Shown here in pieces: positions 34,299 through 44,404 of a stretch of 64,000 nt of DNA. The position numbers and the translations under genes are program-made. The DNA is from Peltaster fructicola. Taxonomy: Eukaryota; Ascomycota; Dothideomycetes. Position 1 is the first letter of the stretch. Each line of letters begins with the position of its first letter. The notes below the pieces were generated by a model. It was given only the letters and a program-made list of their open reading frames with translations. It made no database searches and was not told where the DNA came from. The DNA lies in assembly GCA_001592805.2 (NCBI GenBank), contig CP051140.1, positions 1,117,501-1,181,500 of the forward strand, given 5' to 3'.

Positions 34299-35482
34299 AT
34301 GAATACCACACCGCGACAAGGCGCTCCGACAGGAACAGAAGCGGCTCGACAGACGACCGAACGCTTCGACCGGCCAATCTTCCCAGCGTCCGGCTTCAAA
34401 TTCAATCCAGAAGGAAAGGCTGGAGAAGGAGCACTGCTTCACCACGCCCTTTTGCGTAGCCCAGAACCAGGACCGAAAGCGCTGCCGGATGGTTTCCTAA
34501 GCTCTATAGCTTTGTGCAGCACTTCGCACTCGGACCGGTCGGACTTGGCACTGTTGCATACCAGGAGATCACCTTTGCGCTGCCGTCTGGCTCGTGTCTG
34601 CGGATACCTCCTACACAACCGCCTTCGAAGCTGGGTGGTGAGTACTCTCGTCTGCTTGTTCAAGGCTCACTGCTGTACAGGCTTCGCTGCGTGGTTTCCA
34701 AAGACAGTTCTTGCGGCGATAATTCAGCATGGCTTGCAGCGGCATGCTCATGGCCGACAGAATTGTCCTTTGCCGTAAACAAGAAGGTCTGCGAACCCCG
34801 TCGAGTGCCACAGTACAAGAAGAACATGCCCCTTGATATCTCCCACTTCGTCGTCGATGGCCCAAACATCCTCTCGGTGGCATTTACATCTCGCATCGTT
34901 CCCGACACTAAGGTGGCCGTCGCTGTCGAAGGCATTCACACAGTCACGCATGAGGACATCATGACAGCGATCAAGCAGCGATCGTATGCAGACGTGCTTG
35001 CTACGATACAGAAGTTTATCAGCAGCAACAGCACTGGCGATGACGAGCTGCGCGTCCTGTCCTCAGGTCGCCGCAACATCTCGCTACTCGATCCGTATTC
35101 CAGCTGCACCACATGCAAGATCCCAGTGCGAGGCATTGACTGCAAGCACTTCGAATGTTCTGATCTCGAGACCTTTCTATCGCAGCAGGAACGCAGATAC
35201 CCAGGCTATCCATCGATTGTGGATGGGTGGCGATATCCGATCTGCAAGGGCGATGCTCGACCACACATGCTTTTCAAGGATGGCTTCCACTTGCAAGTGC
35301 GGGAGGAGCTGATGCGTATCGAGCGAACGGACGTCAGGGCGATCACCGTGGAACCAGACGGTACATGGAGACCGGTACTTCCACCACAGACCGGCTCTGC
35401 TGTATGTCCAAAGCACGACATGAGCAGAAGTAGTAAGGCCAATGCGCCGAAGAAAGTCGTCGAAGTCATCGAGTTGGATTGA
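34299..35482 (+). CDS. PIAS/Siz-like SP-RING protein, frame-broken and missing a zinc ligand
   Basis: From about 34460 on, one frame reads as a fungal MIZ-zinc-finger SUMO-ligase-like protein: a PINIT-type region with QEITFALPSGSCLRIP, GSLLYRLRCVV, WPTELSFAVNKKVCEPRR and NMPLDISHFV, then the SP-RING CTTCKIPVRGIDCKHFECSD. The second zinc pair, normally CPxC, reads YPIC: TAT at 35234-35236 replaces a Cys codon, one transition from TGT. The natural start (34299, MNTTPRQGAPTG) is in another frame and runs to PKALPDG; a one-base change near 34490, at a TTT run, would link the two. No GT-AG intron fits the frames. A GTGAGT...ACAG pair at 34638-34680 is rejected because conserved sequence runs through it. 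Either a decaying gene or an assembly error plus a divergent RING. Confidence 0.7.
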
Positions 35483-35797
35483 GTGTTGATACAGCCTCTC
35501 TCAACTAACACAACTAGCCAAGGCCCAGTGGCTGGCCAAGATCGACCACTAGCAAGCACTGAAGCACACAAGAAGACGGTGATCACGTCGACCTCGATGG
35601 AACTAATGATCACGCTGTAATTATCTACTATGGATACGCACGACGTGTACAAATGCATGGTACAGCGCATCGATCGTGTAGAATCCTGTCTTCTCATTGT
35701 TCCTAGTATTACCAAGTGTCCTGTCTTCATTATGTCAATGCTCATCAAGAATCAGCCATATAATGCCAAGCTAATCTCAAGGCCTCGTGTATGCATA
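35483..35797. other. Convergent intergenic, 315 bp
   Basis: 3' flanks of the SP-RING and UNC13 genes; nothing recognisable. Confidence 0.5.
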
Positions 35798-38700
35798 CTA
35801 CCTCATAATACTTGCTCCTCTTCCAATCACTCCGATTCCTGATCTTCCTGCCTGCAGACTCTGCCTGACAATGAGTTCTGCAGCTGCAGCTGCGGCAAGA
35901 CGCTCCTTCTGTCTGCTACGGTCCTTGAGATATCGTTCTGCTTCTGGTCTCATTCGCAGAATTCTCAGAATCATATCATCGTTCGGGTCTGCTTGTATCT
36001 CCTTGCGCTTCTCTTCTTTGGCCTTCTTCATGGTGCCGAGATTACGACTGAGCATGATGCTCTTTGTTCGTCGAGATGGCAGGCCAGCAGCTGCAAGACC
36101 GGAGATCGGTCCGAGATGTGCTGGAGCTGATAGTCTGTTGAGACGTGCTGCAGCGTCCTGTCGACGGCTGGCTGTGGCTGTGGCCATTGACTCGGATGTG
36201 CGAATGAGATTGTCTGTGGACTCGAAGTAGAAAAAGTTGAGGTTCTGCAAGTCATGGTATTTGGGCGACTTGAGCACATCGAGAGGCACACCAAGTTCTT
36301 CGCCTGATTCTTCGTCAACAGCATGGAAGAACTCAAAGAGTATCTGCAAGTGTTAGCAGTGTCACTTGTGATACGGGCAAATCTGCTTACCTGCAGCCAC
36401 CTGTACACAACATCGACCTCAGCGCTGTTCAAAGGTCTCTGGGCGCTGATCTTGTCACTTAGAGGAGGTACAAGCAGGCTCTCGATTGTTACGAGCACTT
36501 CCTTCCACAGTCTTGTCATAACGGACACCATAGCTGAGTCTGTAAGAGTTTGTTTCATGATGGCAAAGTTGTCGTCGAAGTACGCCAAAAGTGGCTTCAG
36601 GGCGTTGTTCACGTCTTCGACACTGGGCACACCATTCGATGAGGGACTTTGTGCAAGACTGGCCGGTCGACCCGACACCTTCGACCAGTAGCCCTTCATC
36701 TGATTGAGCGATACTGCAGCAATAGTGTTCTGAGAGCCTGTAAGAGCACGAAGCGTGCGCCGAGACAGACATTGGTGGATGTATGCGGACAGCTTGTCTG
36801 TGATCTTGCGAGTCATATCACGCTCAGTTCTCTTGAGCGTGCGAAACGATTTGCCGAAGTAGAACTGGATGTCATCACGCTCGCCTTCCATGCTGACACG
36901 CAGCAGCAGTCGTCCTTGTGTGTCTAGATCTAGCCAGTATTCGCGAGGCATGAAGTCGCTGAAGTGATTCGGATCAAGCTTGAGACTGGTGCGACCAAGA
37001 CAATCGTGGTCTCCGAGCGCATCCCAATCCCACACTGTAGCGATGATGTTCAGCGGACCTGTGGTGATTATGTCGATGCTCTCGTCCCATCGTGGATTGA
37101 GGTTGGCATATACTGTTCTGGTCTTTGCGAGTCGCTTCTGGTATTCGTCACCGAGAACGACGTAAGGATCGCTCAGGCCATTCATGTCGCCAGCCTTAAG
37201 ATCTTCTGCTTCGATGATCTTGATCGTGAACACGTACTTCGAGCCGTTCCTCAGCCTCTGTGTAGCCGAGCTGTTCTGAGGTTCTCTCTGCTGGATGACT
37301 TCGGCGCAAGCGTCCACGTTGATCTCCTTCTCAAGCTTGTCCAGCTGCAGCGTAGCATGCTCGACGTTGTTGAGCTTGACAAAGCTCTCTGGCATGAAAT
37401 TGAATGGCTCAATCTTATCCTTCTGTGTCCATGTCTCTCGTGCCATCGCAAGCCACTTCTCTCTTTGTGTTCGTTGGGCAGCGGCTTCTTGCTCAGGAGT
37501 CTGGCGATTCATCTCGATTGAGAATTTCTTCTCCAATAACTCACAGTATCTTGCCACACCTCTGCCAACAGATTTGGACATGGCAGTCATGAACTTGGCA
37601 TATTGTAAGTCATCGTCCCAGTTTAGCTGCACGATCATTTCGATACCCTGATTGAAGATGCGGTATGCGTCGACAACACTACCGCTGTGACGCTCATCCT
37701 CGGTTGGCACGTTGCCTTCGTGCTCGACCCGCACCTTGAAGTCGTCCTGGGCAACAGCACCCTCAACCCAGTCGACCATCTTGGCATCCATGTTACTGAT
37801 CCAGCGCCATACGAACTCCTGCAACTGACCTTCGATATGAAATGCGAAGGGTTTGTTGGGCAGTGCTTGGGCGTGGACCTGGCGGATCTGCACCAGCTCG
37901 CGGTAAAGATCGAAGCCATCCTGCGTGGGAATCTCCTCATCACGAGCCTTGACTACATCCATGATTCGTGAGATGATCTCCTTTGCGTCGCCAGCGAATG
38001 CAGGTAACACCTCTTCCACTAGGATTGACAGAGGGTTGACACCCATGATGACAGGATTCTTCCTATAGCGCTTCTGGATCTTCTCACACAGCGCAACCAC
38101 AGCTTTGCCGAGCTGTATCACATGGAAGAACTCCCAGTCCTCCTGTCGATCCGAGACATTCTTAGACAACATCTCATGGTACTTTCCGCGCGCTTCGTGT
38201 CTCAGTGCATCTTTCAATGTGTCTGCGAAGGCATCGAGGTCCTCTGAAGCCTGAGTAAAGCCAGGATCTTCGTAAATGTATGTCTCGAGAATGTACATGA
38301 CTGTAGCGATGCTTGGAGGTTTGGCTTCGTAGCAATGTTGAAAGAGATTGTAGAGCTCACGTAGAAGCGCATCGTGTAATGTAGACAGGATTGATCGCCA
38401 TGTTGTGCTGTCAACGAGAGTCCATTTCGTTCGGTCGAAAATGCTCTCTCTCGTTGGAGATGATAGTGGTAGCCTGCCAGCGTTCTTCTTGACAGGCTCA
38501 ACAGGCGGTTCTCTGATGTACATGAAAGCGGCATCTAGCATCTCCATGTTGGCATCACCATGGATAAATTTCTCCCTGACGACATCAAGGAATAGAACAA
38601 TGCGGGTGAAGTGAGGTAGTCGCCATCTGTTGGCAGCCTCATTGAGCAATTCAATACTCAGTGGCTGCAACAGTTTGACGGTCGAAACGTCGTCCGATTC

Positions 38701-40023
38701 TGCAACCACGCCATTGTTCTCACGCATATCATGTGTAAGTGCAGTTCGCAAGATATGTCTGTAGTATAGTCGGGGATCTGGAGGGATGAATGTAAAAGTG
38801 GATCCGCTCTCTGCGCCTGATCGCACAGAGTCTCGTGGTGAATTGTCGTCCAAGTTGAGACCGCTCATGTCCACTGGCTGGTGATCAAGGACATAGCTGT
38901 TTGCCTCATTGTAACTCATCCGGTTGATGTGCCTGCTTAGATCAGAGTATTGATCTTGTGGTTGGCCAGCATTTGCAGTTCTGATGGCATGGACATTAGT
39001 GTTGGTCGGCGTTTTGGCTAATTCTGGGTATAGCTGAATGATTGCCAGCATCATTTGACCTAGATCACTGAATTCGCCTTTTCGCCATGTCTCGAATGCA
39101 TCATCGAAGTCGAAATCGTCTCGCGTGAGTGTAGACTTGTTGTTGAGCATCATCTGGTTCTGATACTCTTTGAGGTCTCTTAATGCAGCTCCTTCGGTCC
39201 AAGCATCAAGATGTTCGTTCAGATCTGCTTGAGCCTGTGAGACTGGGATGTTGAAGATCTTGCATGTCCGCAAGGCTAGAGGCATATCCTTGATTTCATG
39301 ACTCCTTGGCACCTCCACTTCCACACTCAGGCCGCCAGCAGCCCTCTGATTCTCGTCCGCCAGATCCTGATCATGTTGCAAGAGCTTACTTTCGAGCGTT
39401 GCGAGACGGTTGCTCAGTTCAGGTCGCTCTCTTGTCCAATCGTTACTCTTCAAGATATTGCTGATCAAACGAACAAACAGTGCCACGTGCCGATCGACCA
39501 GCAGTTTCCAGGAGTCATCATCTGCAGCCTTGCCCTTCTGTAATTCCCCTGTAGCTCTTGCGTAGAATATCAAGACCAGGTTCTCGACACTACGATCTCG
39601 ATCTGCAGTCTTTCTGAATGTAGGATTTTTGAACTCGTTCAAGAATGCTGCGAATGTCCTCTTGACTAATGCATCGTTGTACTCTGGTAGCTTCTCTTGT
39701 CCAATGAGCACACCGGCTAATCTTTTATCCAGGGCAGGCATGAAGTTATGTGGTAGTCGTGTACTCTTCGTATCGCGAACATGTTGAAACTCCTTGACCA
39801 GGTCATTGATGCTAGTGGAAGGACGCTGGATGGGTTTCGACGTATTTGCAACATGTTGTATCCGCTTCTGTCGTGGTTGTAGGAGATGCGAGAGATATGC
39901 TACACGGAGTGCGTAGAGATATGCATCGTGGTCAGAGACATGTCGTGCCTTGGACGTCATCTTTCGGTGGCCATACTGCGGCCTTACCGCCTTGTTCAAG
40001 GATGTGTGTGTAGATGATGACAT
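35798..40023 (-). CDS. UNC13/Munc13-like exocytosis protein (C2 and MHD domains)
   Basis: Exon 1 (40023-36391) and exon 2 (36343-35798) are joined by a 47-nt intron (GTAAGC donor, TTGCAG acceptor, phase 0), giving 1392 aa. The N-terminal third contains the fungal UNC13 leader (DAYLYALRVAYLSHLLQPR) and helical repeats. A Munc13 homology region (MHD1) lies around residues 600-780. A C2 domain follows at about 926-1040 (FTIKIIEAEDLKAGDMNGLS, DPYVVLGD, NPRWDE, WDWDALGDHDCLG) with Ca2+-binding-type aspartates. MHD2 comes after it (about 1130-1270, LNQMKGYWSKV). Fission yeast Ync13 and relatives work at the plasma membrane in exocytosis, endocytosis and cell-wall integrity during cytokinesis. Met22 is an alternative start. 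The tail is Arg/Ala-rich. Confidence 0.9.
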
Positions 40024-40425
40024 CGTGCCAGTCTCTCCCGATGTATGCCTGTCCGGAATAGCTCAGCATCAGAATGCGGTGTATGAGCTGCGATGTAGGG
40101 CGTGACGACAACCTCGGAGTCGAGAGTGAACGGCGGATAGTGGTGAGGAGCAAAAGGTCGGCGCTTGACGAATATGAGTAGTCGTATTAGACTCTTTGAT
40201 GCATGGCTGAATGGGACAACAAAACACGAGAAATTGGCGTTATGTCATGCAACTGTGCCTGCAGCCCGAGTGTCTGGTAGAATACGAGATGTGCCTGCCA
40301 AACGCTGTCACAGCTTGCGTCGCCGCCGGTAGTGTGAAGCTATTACAAGGTACAGGCTAAGGGACGGCGCGCTGCGTCATACACACAAGGAGGTGGGGAG
40401 TCGTGTTTGGCCTGAGGTCTCCATG

Positions 40426-40458
40426 CATGTGGAGATTTCACATGCAAGTGCACATGTG
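40426..40458. promoter_or_regulatory. Three E-boxes including a perfect UAS-INO/ICRE match
   Basis: CATGTG at 40426-40431, CACATG at 40439-40444 and the palindrome CACATGTG at 40451-40458, spaced about one helical turn apart. ATTTCACATGC at 40435-40445 fits the yeast Ino2/Ino4 element WYTTCAYRTGS at every position. The gene downstream encodes an Ino4-like bHLH protein, so autoregulation is a plausible inference. Confidence 0.55.
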
Positions 40459-40762
40459 ATAGTGACACAACTCAACCATCACAAGCCGCAGGTCAAGAGT
40501 TAGACAACACTCCTTGAGCAGTCTTCGGCCACCGCTGTTATGTGGTCGAGCTTGTGAATCAATCGCCTTTGAATCTCCTTGACCAATCAATCACTACAAC
40601 GACCTCCTGATTCGTGCCCAGTATTGCTGTGCGTGAGTTGGCCACGCACGGTTACCTCAACACCTCAGGTCGCAAGGACTGCTATCAGGAGTATAAGAGG
40701 CTAGTCACCCTATGGTCTACTCGCCTGCTTGTAACCCTCTCGACTGCACTTCAAAGACTACA

Positions 40763-40818
40763 GTAAGTTCTTCTTGTGAGCTTGGCCAACAACCATACAT
40801 GCTGACCTGATGCTCTAG
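40763..40818 (+). other. Probable 5'-UTR intron of the bHLH gene
   Basis: GTAAGT donor, GCTGAC branch and GCTCTAG acceptor span 56 nt, ending 85 bp before the ATG at 40904. Inferred from splice consensus alone. Confidence 0.5.
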
Positions 40819-40903
40819 CATAACAGCGAACAAGCCCATCAACCGCATCTCAAAAGGTCATATAGCCTTCGAAAAGCAAGGACTTCCACTACATACCACA
40901 AAG

Positions 40904-41269
40904 ATGTCTTCTAGCCCAACAAACGGCAGTTCCGCTATGAACAACAGCGAGCGCACACGCCTCTCAGAGAAGGAGAAGAAGCTCAACCACATCGTCTCTG
41001 AGCAGAAGCGTCGCCAGGCTATTCGTTCTGGCTTCGATCGCCTCGCTCTGCTCATCCCAGGAATGGAGGGTCAAGGTCGCTCTGAGGCTGTCGTGCTCGA
41101 GGCTGCTGTTAAGTACGATGACCTCTCTGCTCGACGCAAGCGCAAGCTTGAGAAGCTACTGGTCAACAAGGCTCTCACCCGTGCTGAATTTGACGCTGGC
41201 TACGACGCTGAGGCTGCCAGTGCTAAGCATGCTGCAATGAAGGCAGAAGACAGTGCTGCCGACGACTAG
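40904..41269 (+). CDS. Ino4-like basic helix-loop-helix transcription factor
   Basis: A single exon of 121 aa. The basic region and helix 1 read LNHIVSEQKRRQAIRSGFDR, with the E-box contact residues His29, Glu33 and Arg37 all present, then a short loop (PGMEGQGRSE) and helix 2 (VVLEAAVKYDD). Size, the NHIVSEQKRR start and the SEAVVL helix 2 are those of the Ino4 family, whose yeast member pairs with Ino2 on phospholipid gene promoters. In filamentous fungi the partner and targets differ and are not known to me. After helix 2 comes a Lys/Arg/Ala-rich helix, then an acidic end. No nuclear-export or activation motif is obvious. Confidence 0.8.
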   Translation: MSSSPTNGSSAMNNSERTRLSEKEKKLNHIVSEQKRRQAIRSGFDRLALLIPGMEGQGRSEAVVLEAAVKYDDLSARRKRKLEKLLVNKALTRAEFDAGYDAEAASAKHAAMKAEDSAADD

Positions 41270-41518
41270 AATGTCCAGAGCACTATACGAGTGGCTACGA
41301 TCTCAAGGCTTCCCTAACGACAGTCATCGACAAGTTCAAGGCTCAACAACAAGATAATCAGGAGCCTCGAAACGATCCTCTTGTACACTGATATCATTCA
41401 TGGATGAACATTATGACAACCATATGATCTATTGAATCGTACAATCTTGTGCTCTTTGCTGGGTATCATTATCGTTACATGCTCTGACTACGCGAGTGGT
41501 GATTCGAAGCTCTCGAAG

Positions 41519-42304
41519 CTACCTTTGGCGTTGTCGCGACTTGAATTTTGTGCCATTCTTGTTGACGCCACCTGCTGTACCACTCATTCGAGCTCGTTGA
41601 TCTTCAACTTCTCGCAGCGCCACGGTGAGATCGGACTGTCTCTCTCGCAGTACTTCGAGCTGTCGTTGTCGAACCTCTATGGTATGTTGTCGCTTTCGGT
41701 CTGCAGAATTCTGGTCTGTCGATTTTGACAGACCCTTCGACTGTAAAGCCTGAGCATCGAGTTGGTCCAGGGCTAGGAGATCATCGAGAGACTCGATGTC
41801 ATCCTCAGCATCCCCATCTGCATCTCGGCCCTCTTCGATGTCGTCTCCATCGTCTGTGAATACTTTCTTGCCATTCAGAGTCGTCGAAGTCGGCACACCA
41901 TGTTCCAGCGTCGTGAGCCCTTCCTCCAGTTTATCAGCAGCTCTTCTCGTACTTTGCAATACCGTCCTCAAGTAAGCACAGTCTTGTGTCTTCATCAGCT
42001 TCACCACATCATGGCTTAAGCTCTTTCCAGATCCCTGCTGTCCTCCAGAGTTGTCCTGTTGTCGATCTGAAACCTTGATGCCACCACGAGTCTTACTGCT
42101 CATCATGCCAAAGTAGAACTCATCGTCGTTACGTTCTGACGCTTTCTCCTGCAGCGCCTTGATCTTCCTTTTCTTCGCATTGTGATCTTTCGCTCGCAGG
42201 CTGTAGTCTCTGTGCTTTTCAAGAAGGCCCCATTTCGCTCGTTCGTGCGGCTGTGAACGCTCTTTATGGTTGCGCCGTTGTACGGCATTACGCATCGAGG
42301 ACAT
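41519..42304 (-). CDS. UTP11: U3 snoRNP / SSU processome protein Utp11
   Basis: A single exon of 261 aa, close to the usual length. It starts with the family signature SSMRNAVQRRNHKERSQP and continues with RAKWGLLEKHRDYSLRAKDH, DEFYFGMMSSKTRGGI and LMKTQDCAYLRTVLQSTRR. The middle has an acidic stretch (DDGDDIEEGRDADGDAEDD) and the C-terminal third is a charged coiled-coil-like helix ending in a basic tail. Utp11 is a nucleolar component of the small-subunit processome needed for 18S rRNA maturation. Confidence 0.93.
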   Translation of the reverse strand: MSSMRNAVQRRNHKERSQPHERAKWGLLEKHRDYSLRAKDHNAKKRKIKALQEKASERNDDEFYFGMMSSKTRGGIKVSDRQQDNSGGQQGSGKSLSHDVVKLMKTQDCAYLRTVLQSTRRAADKLEEGLTTLEHGVPTSTTLNGKKVFTDDGDDIEEGRDADGDAEDDIESLDDLLALDQLDAQALQSKGLSKSTDQNSADRKRQHTIEVRQRQLEVLRERQSDLTVALREVEDQRARMSGTAGGVNKNGTKFKSRQRQR

Positions 42305-42659
42305 TGTGCTAGTTACTGTAGTTGACGAGGCGAGTGAGGTTCAATGAACTTTTTTATGATAGAATCTAGCCGGCAAACATGATTCGCCCACAAAACAGCA
42401 ACGCTAGTTCCGGTCTGCAGCAGGCTGAAGACTCTGGTTCTAACAGTTCGGAAGAGATCGTCTCTACTGCAACAAGAGCCAGGATTTCAGCAGCATGGCG
42501 CCAGACGATCACTCCTTAGTTGCGAGTACATCCACAGTACAAAAGTCAAAGTCATCCCTTGGGGCCTCCCGAGTGGTATGGTCATCTCGTTATGCTCTGA
42601 GCAGGGGTATCAATACTTCGTCATGAACGCCACCATTCCAAACTACAGCACACCATTCA
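42305..42659. other. Intergenic, 355 bp
   Basis: 5' flank of UTP11 and 3' flank of GCN5 (both minus strand). No independent gene seen. Confidence 0.5.
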
Positions 42660-44052
42660 TCAAGTACCTTCCTGCCGATTCGTGGTCTCAAAGTTCTCGG
42701 GCTCGAGATAGCTCCACTCAGGCACTTCACGAACCTTCTTCCACATCTCCTTCTCCAGCTTGTTCGCGGCTTTCGCGTATGGTGTATTCTCTGCGTTGTA
42801 GCGTTTGCAATTACGCACCACGAGTAGCACATCGCGGACGAAGTCTTCAACATTCTCGTACTGGTCTTTCTCGAGCTTTTGCTCCATCGTCGATAGATCC
42901 ATGGGCTCCTTGATGACTTCATAGTAATCGTGTACTTCATCGCCGTTGACAGGCTGAAGGAATGGCCATGCAGAAGACGAAGTCTGCAAAGCGCTGAGCA
43001 GGTGCATGAGTAGGGAATGAGATGGGTTCCTCCTCGGCTGTCTGGCAAGTGCATCCATATCCTCAGACCAGCCGGTGGCCTTGATCGCTGAGATCTCCAA
43101 AGGATCGATTGGTGATAACTTCTCGCCAGGCTTGGTCTTCTTCCATACGGCAGGAGGCTGATGAACCTCGTAGCTGCGACTCACCGATCTTATTTTCGCA
43201 TGCACAGCGGCCTTCTGCTTGAGCAACAATCTTCCAGATTCAAGATAGCGAATCTTAGGCAGCATGGAGCACTGCATGATCGTACCGCCCTCGTAGTCCT
43301 TGATGTATCCCATCCATTTCCGACGGTCGAGGGTGATCTCCTTCGTGAAGCCCTGTTTCTTGAAATATCCGATGGCGTAGTTGTCAGCGTATGTCAAGAA
43401 GTGCATAACATCGCTGGTAGCCTTGACGTAGTCTTTAAGGTGGCTCATCAGGTGTGCTCCATAGCCTTTGACTTGCTGATCTGAACTGATGGCACAGAAG
43501 ACAATCTCCGCAAATTGCCTCCCGTGGAATGGGCGGTATGTGATGCCTCCAACTATCTCGCCAGGCATGTTCGAGCTCTCCGCGAAGCTTCCAGCAGGCG
43601 GTCGCTTGACGATCGCTATGCTGAGGTGTGTCCGATCGTATACTAGTCGAGCAATGTAGTCCTTCGGCATCTTAGGCAATTGTTTCTGAAATATACATTT
43701 GAGACCAGTGAGAATGATGAGTGAGTGAGGCTTGCCATCGTTGTTGACCACGCAGAAGGATATGTCGTGATTTCTCTCTTCGATTACAGCAGGCTTCTCT
43801 GGAAACGGTATCGGTGCTATCTTGTGTTCTTCGGCGGGATCTGCGCCATTCGTGTCGACGTCGGCGAGAGGTGGTAGCTCGGGCTGTGGTGAGGTAGATG
43901 ATTTGAAACGCTTGATGTTGTGGTTGTCCGCATGATCGCCGTTGAGTTCTGAGTCGGCTTTGCGTTTGTGACCTTGATTCCATCACGTCAGCCTGAATGC
44001 TTGATGCCTTATGCTGTGCCATACCTTCGTCACTCGTCACGCTTCGCGCCAT
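42660..44052 (-). CDS. GCN5: Histone acetyltransferase GCN5 (SAGA/ADA)
   Basis: Two exons: 44052-44025 and 43972-42660. The 52-nt intron has a GTATGG donor, a GCTGAC branch and a CAAG acceptor, and splits a Gly codon, giving 446 aa. The GNAT domain holds the catalytic glutamate in [10 protein letters not shown] (Glu165), acetyl-CoA motif A in QQVKGYG (about 175-181) and [18 protein letters not shown]. The C-terminal bromodomain (about 333-428) has [20 protein letters not shown] and the acetyl-lysine-binding Asn in RYNAENTPY. Gcn5 acetylates nucleosomal H3 in the nucleus as the catalytic subunit of SAGA and ADA. The 9-codon first exon is too short to stand out alone, but it restores the expected N-terminus. 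Confidence 0.96.
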
Positions 44053-44404
44053 TGTGTCGTGTATTCAGCAAGGGTCATGCGACTATGCTGTAGGTACTAT
44101 ACGCGACGCGGGAGATTTCCGTGAATGTGGAATGCCTTTTTGGTGGGCCTGAGGCACAAACTCGCTTGACCGCACGAGAGGCACAGCAAACAACCCACCA
44201 TTTGATCGACCAGCCAAATCGAATAGCCAGTCTCGACACCTTGAACTGCTATGCTCTGTCACTTACTCCCTGAACACATCCTACGACCAGAAAGCATCTG
44301 GTGGTTACCAACCAAGGAAGACCACTCTCATCGCCCCACTTAACGACGCCCTTACCGCACTTGTGCAAGAGTTCGTACACTAGAGCGTAGATCTTCTGTG
44401 GAAG
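44053..44404. promoter_or_regulatory. Divergent promoter region between GCN5 and a hypothetical gene
   Basis: 352 bp between two divergent start codons. No clear TATA box or repeat was seen. Confidence 0.45.

Larger units (their letters stand above)
40024..40903. promoter_or_regulatory. Divergent promoter region between UNC13 and the bHLH gene
   Basis: 880 bp between divergent starts. It contains a cluster of three E-boxes at 40426-40458 and a probable 5'-UTR intron of the bHLH gene at 40763-40818. No coding sequence was recognised. Confidence 0.6.

Noticed and set aside
34638-34680. GTGAGT...TACAG pair inside the SP-RING gene, looking like a 43-nt intron
   Set aside because: Conserved PINIT-like sequence (GSLLYRLRCVV preceded by LGGEYSRLLV) reads straight through in one frame, and removing 43 nt would break it.
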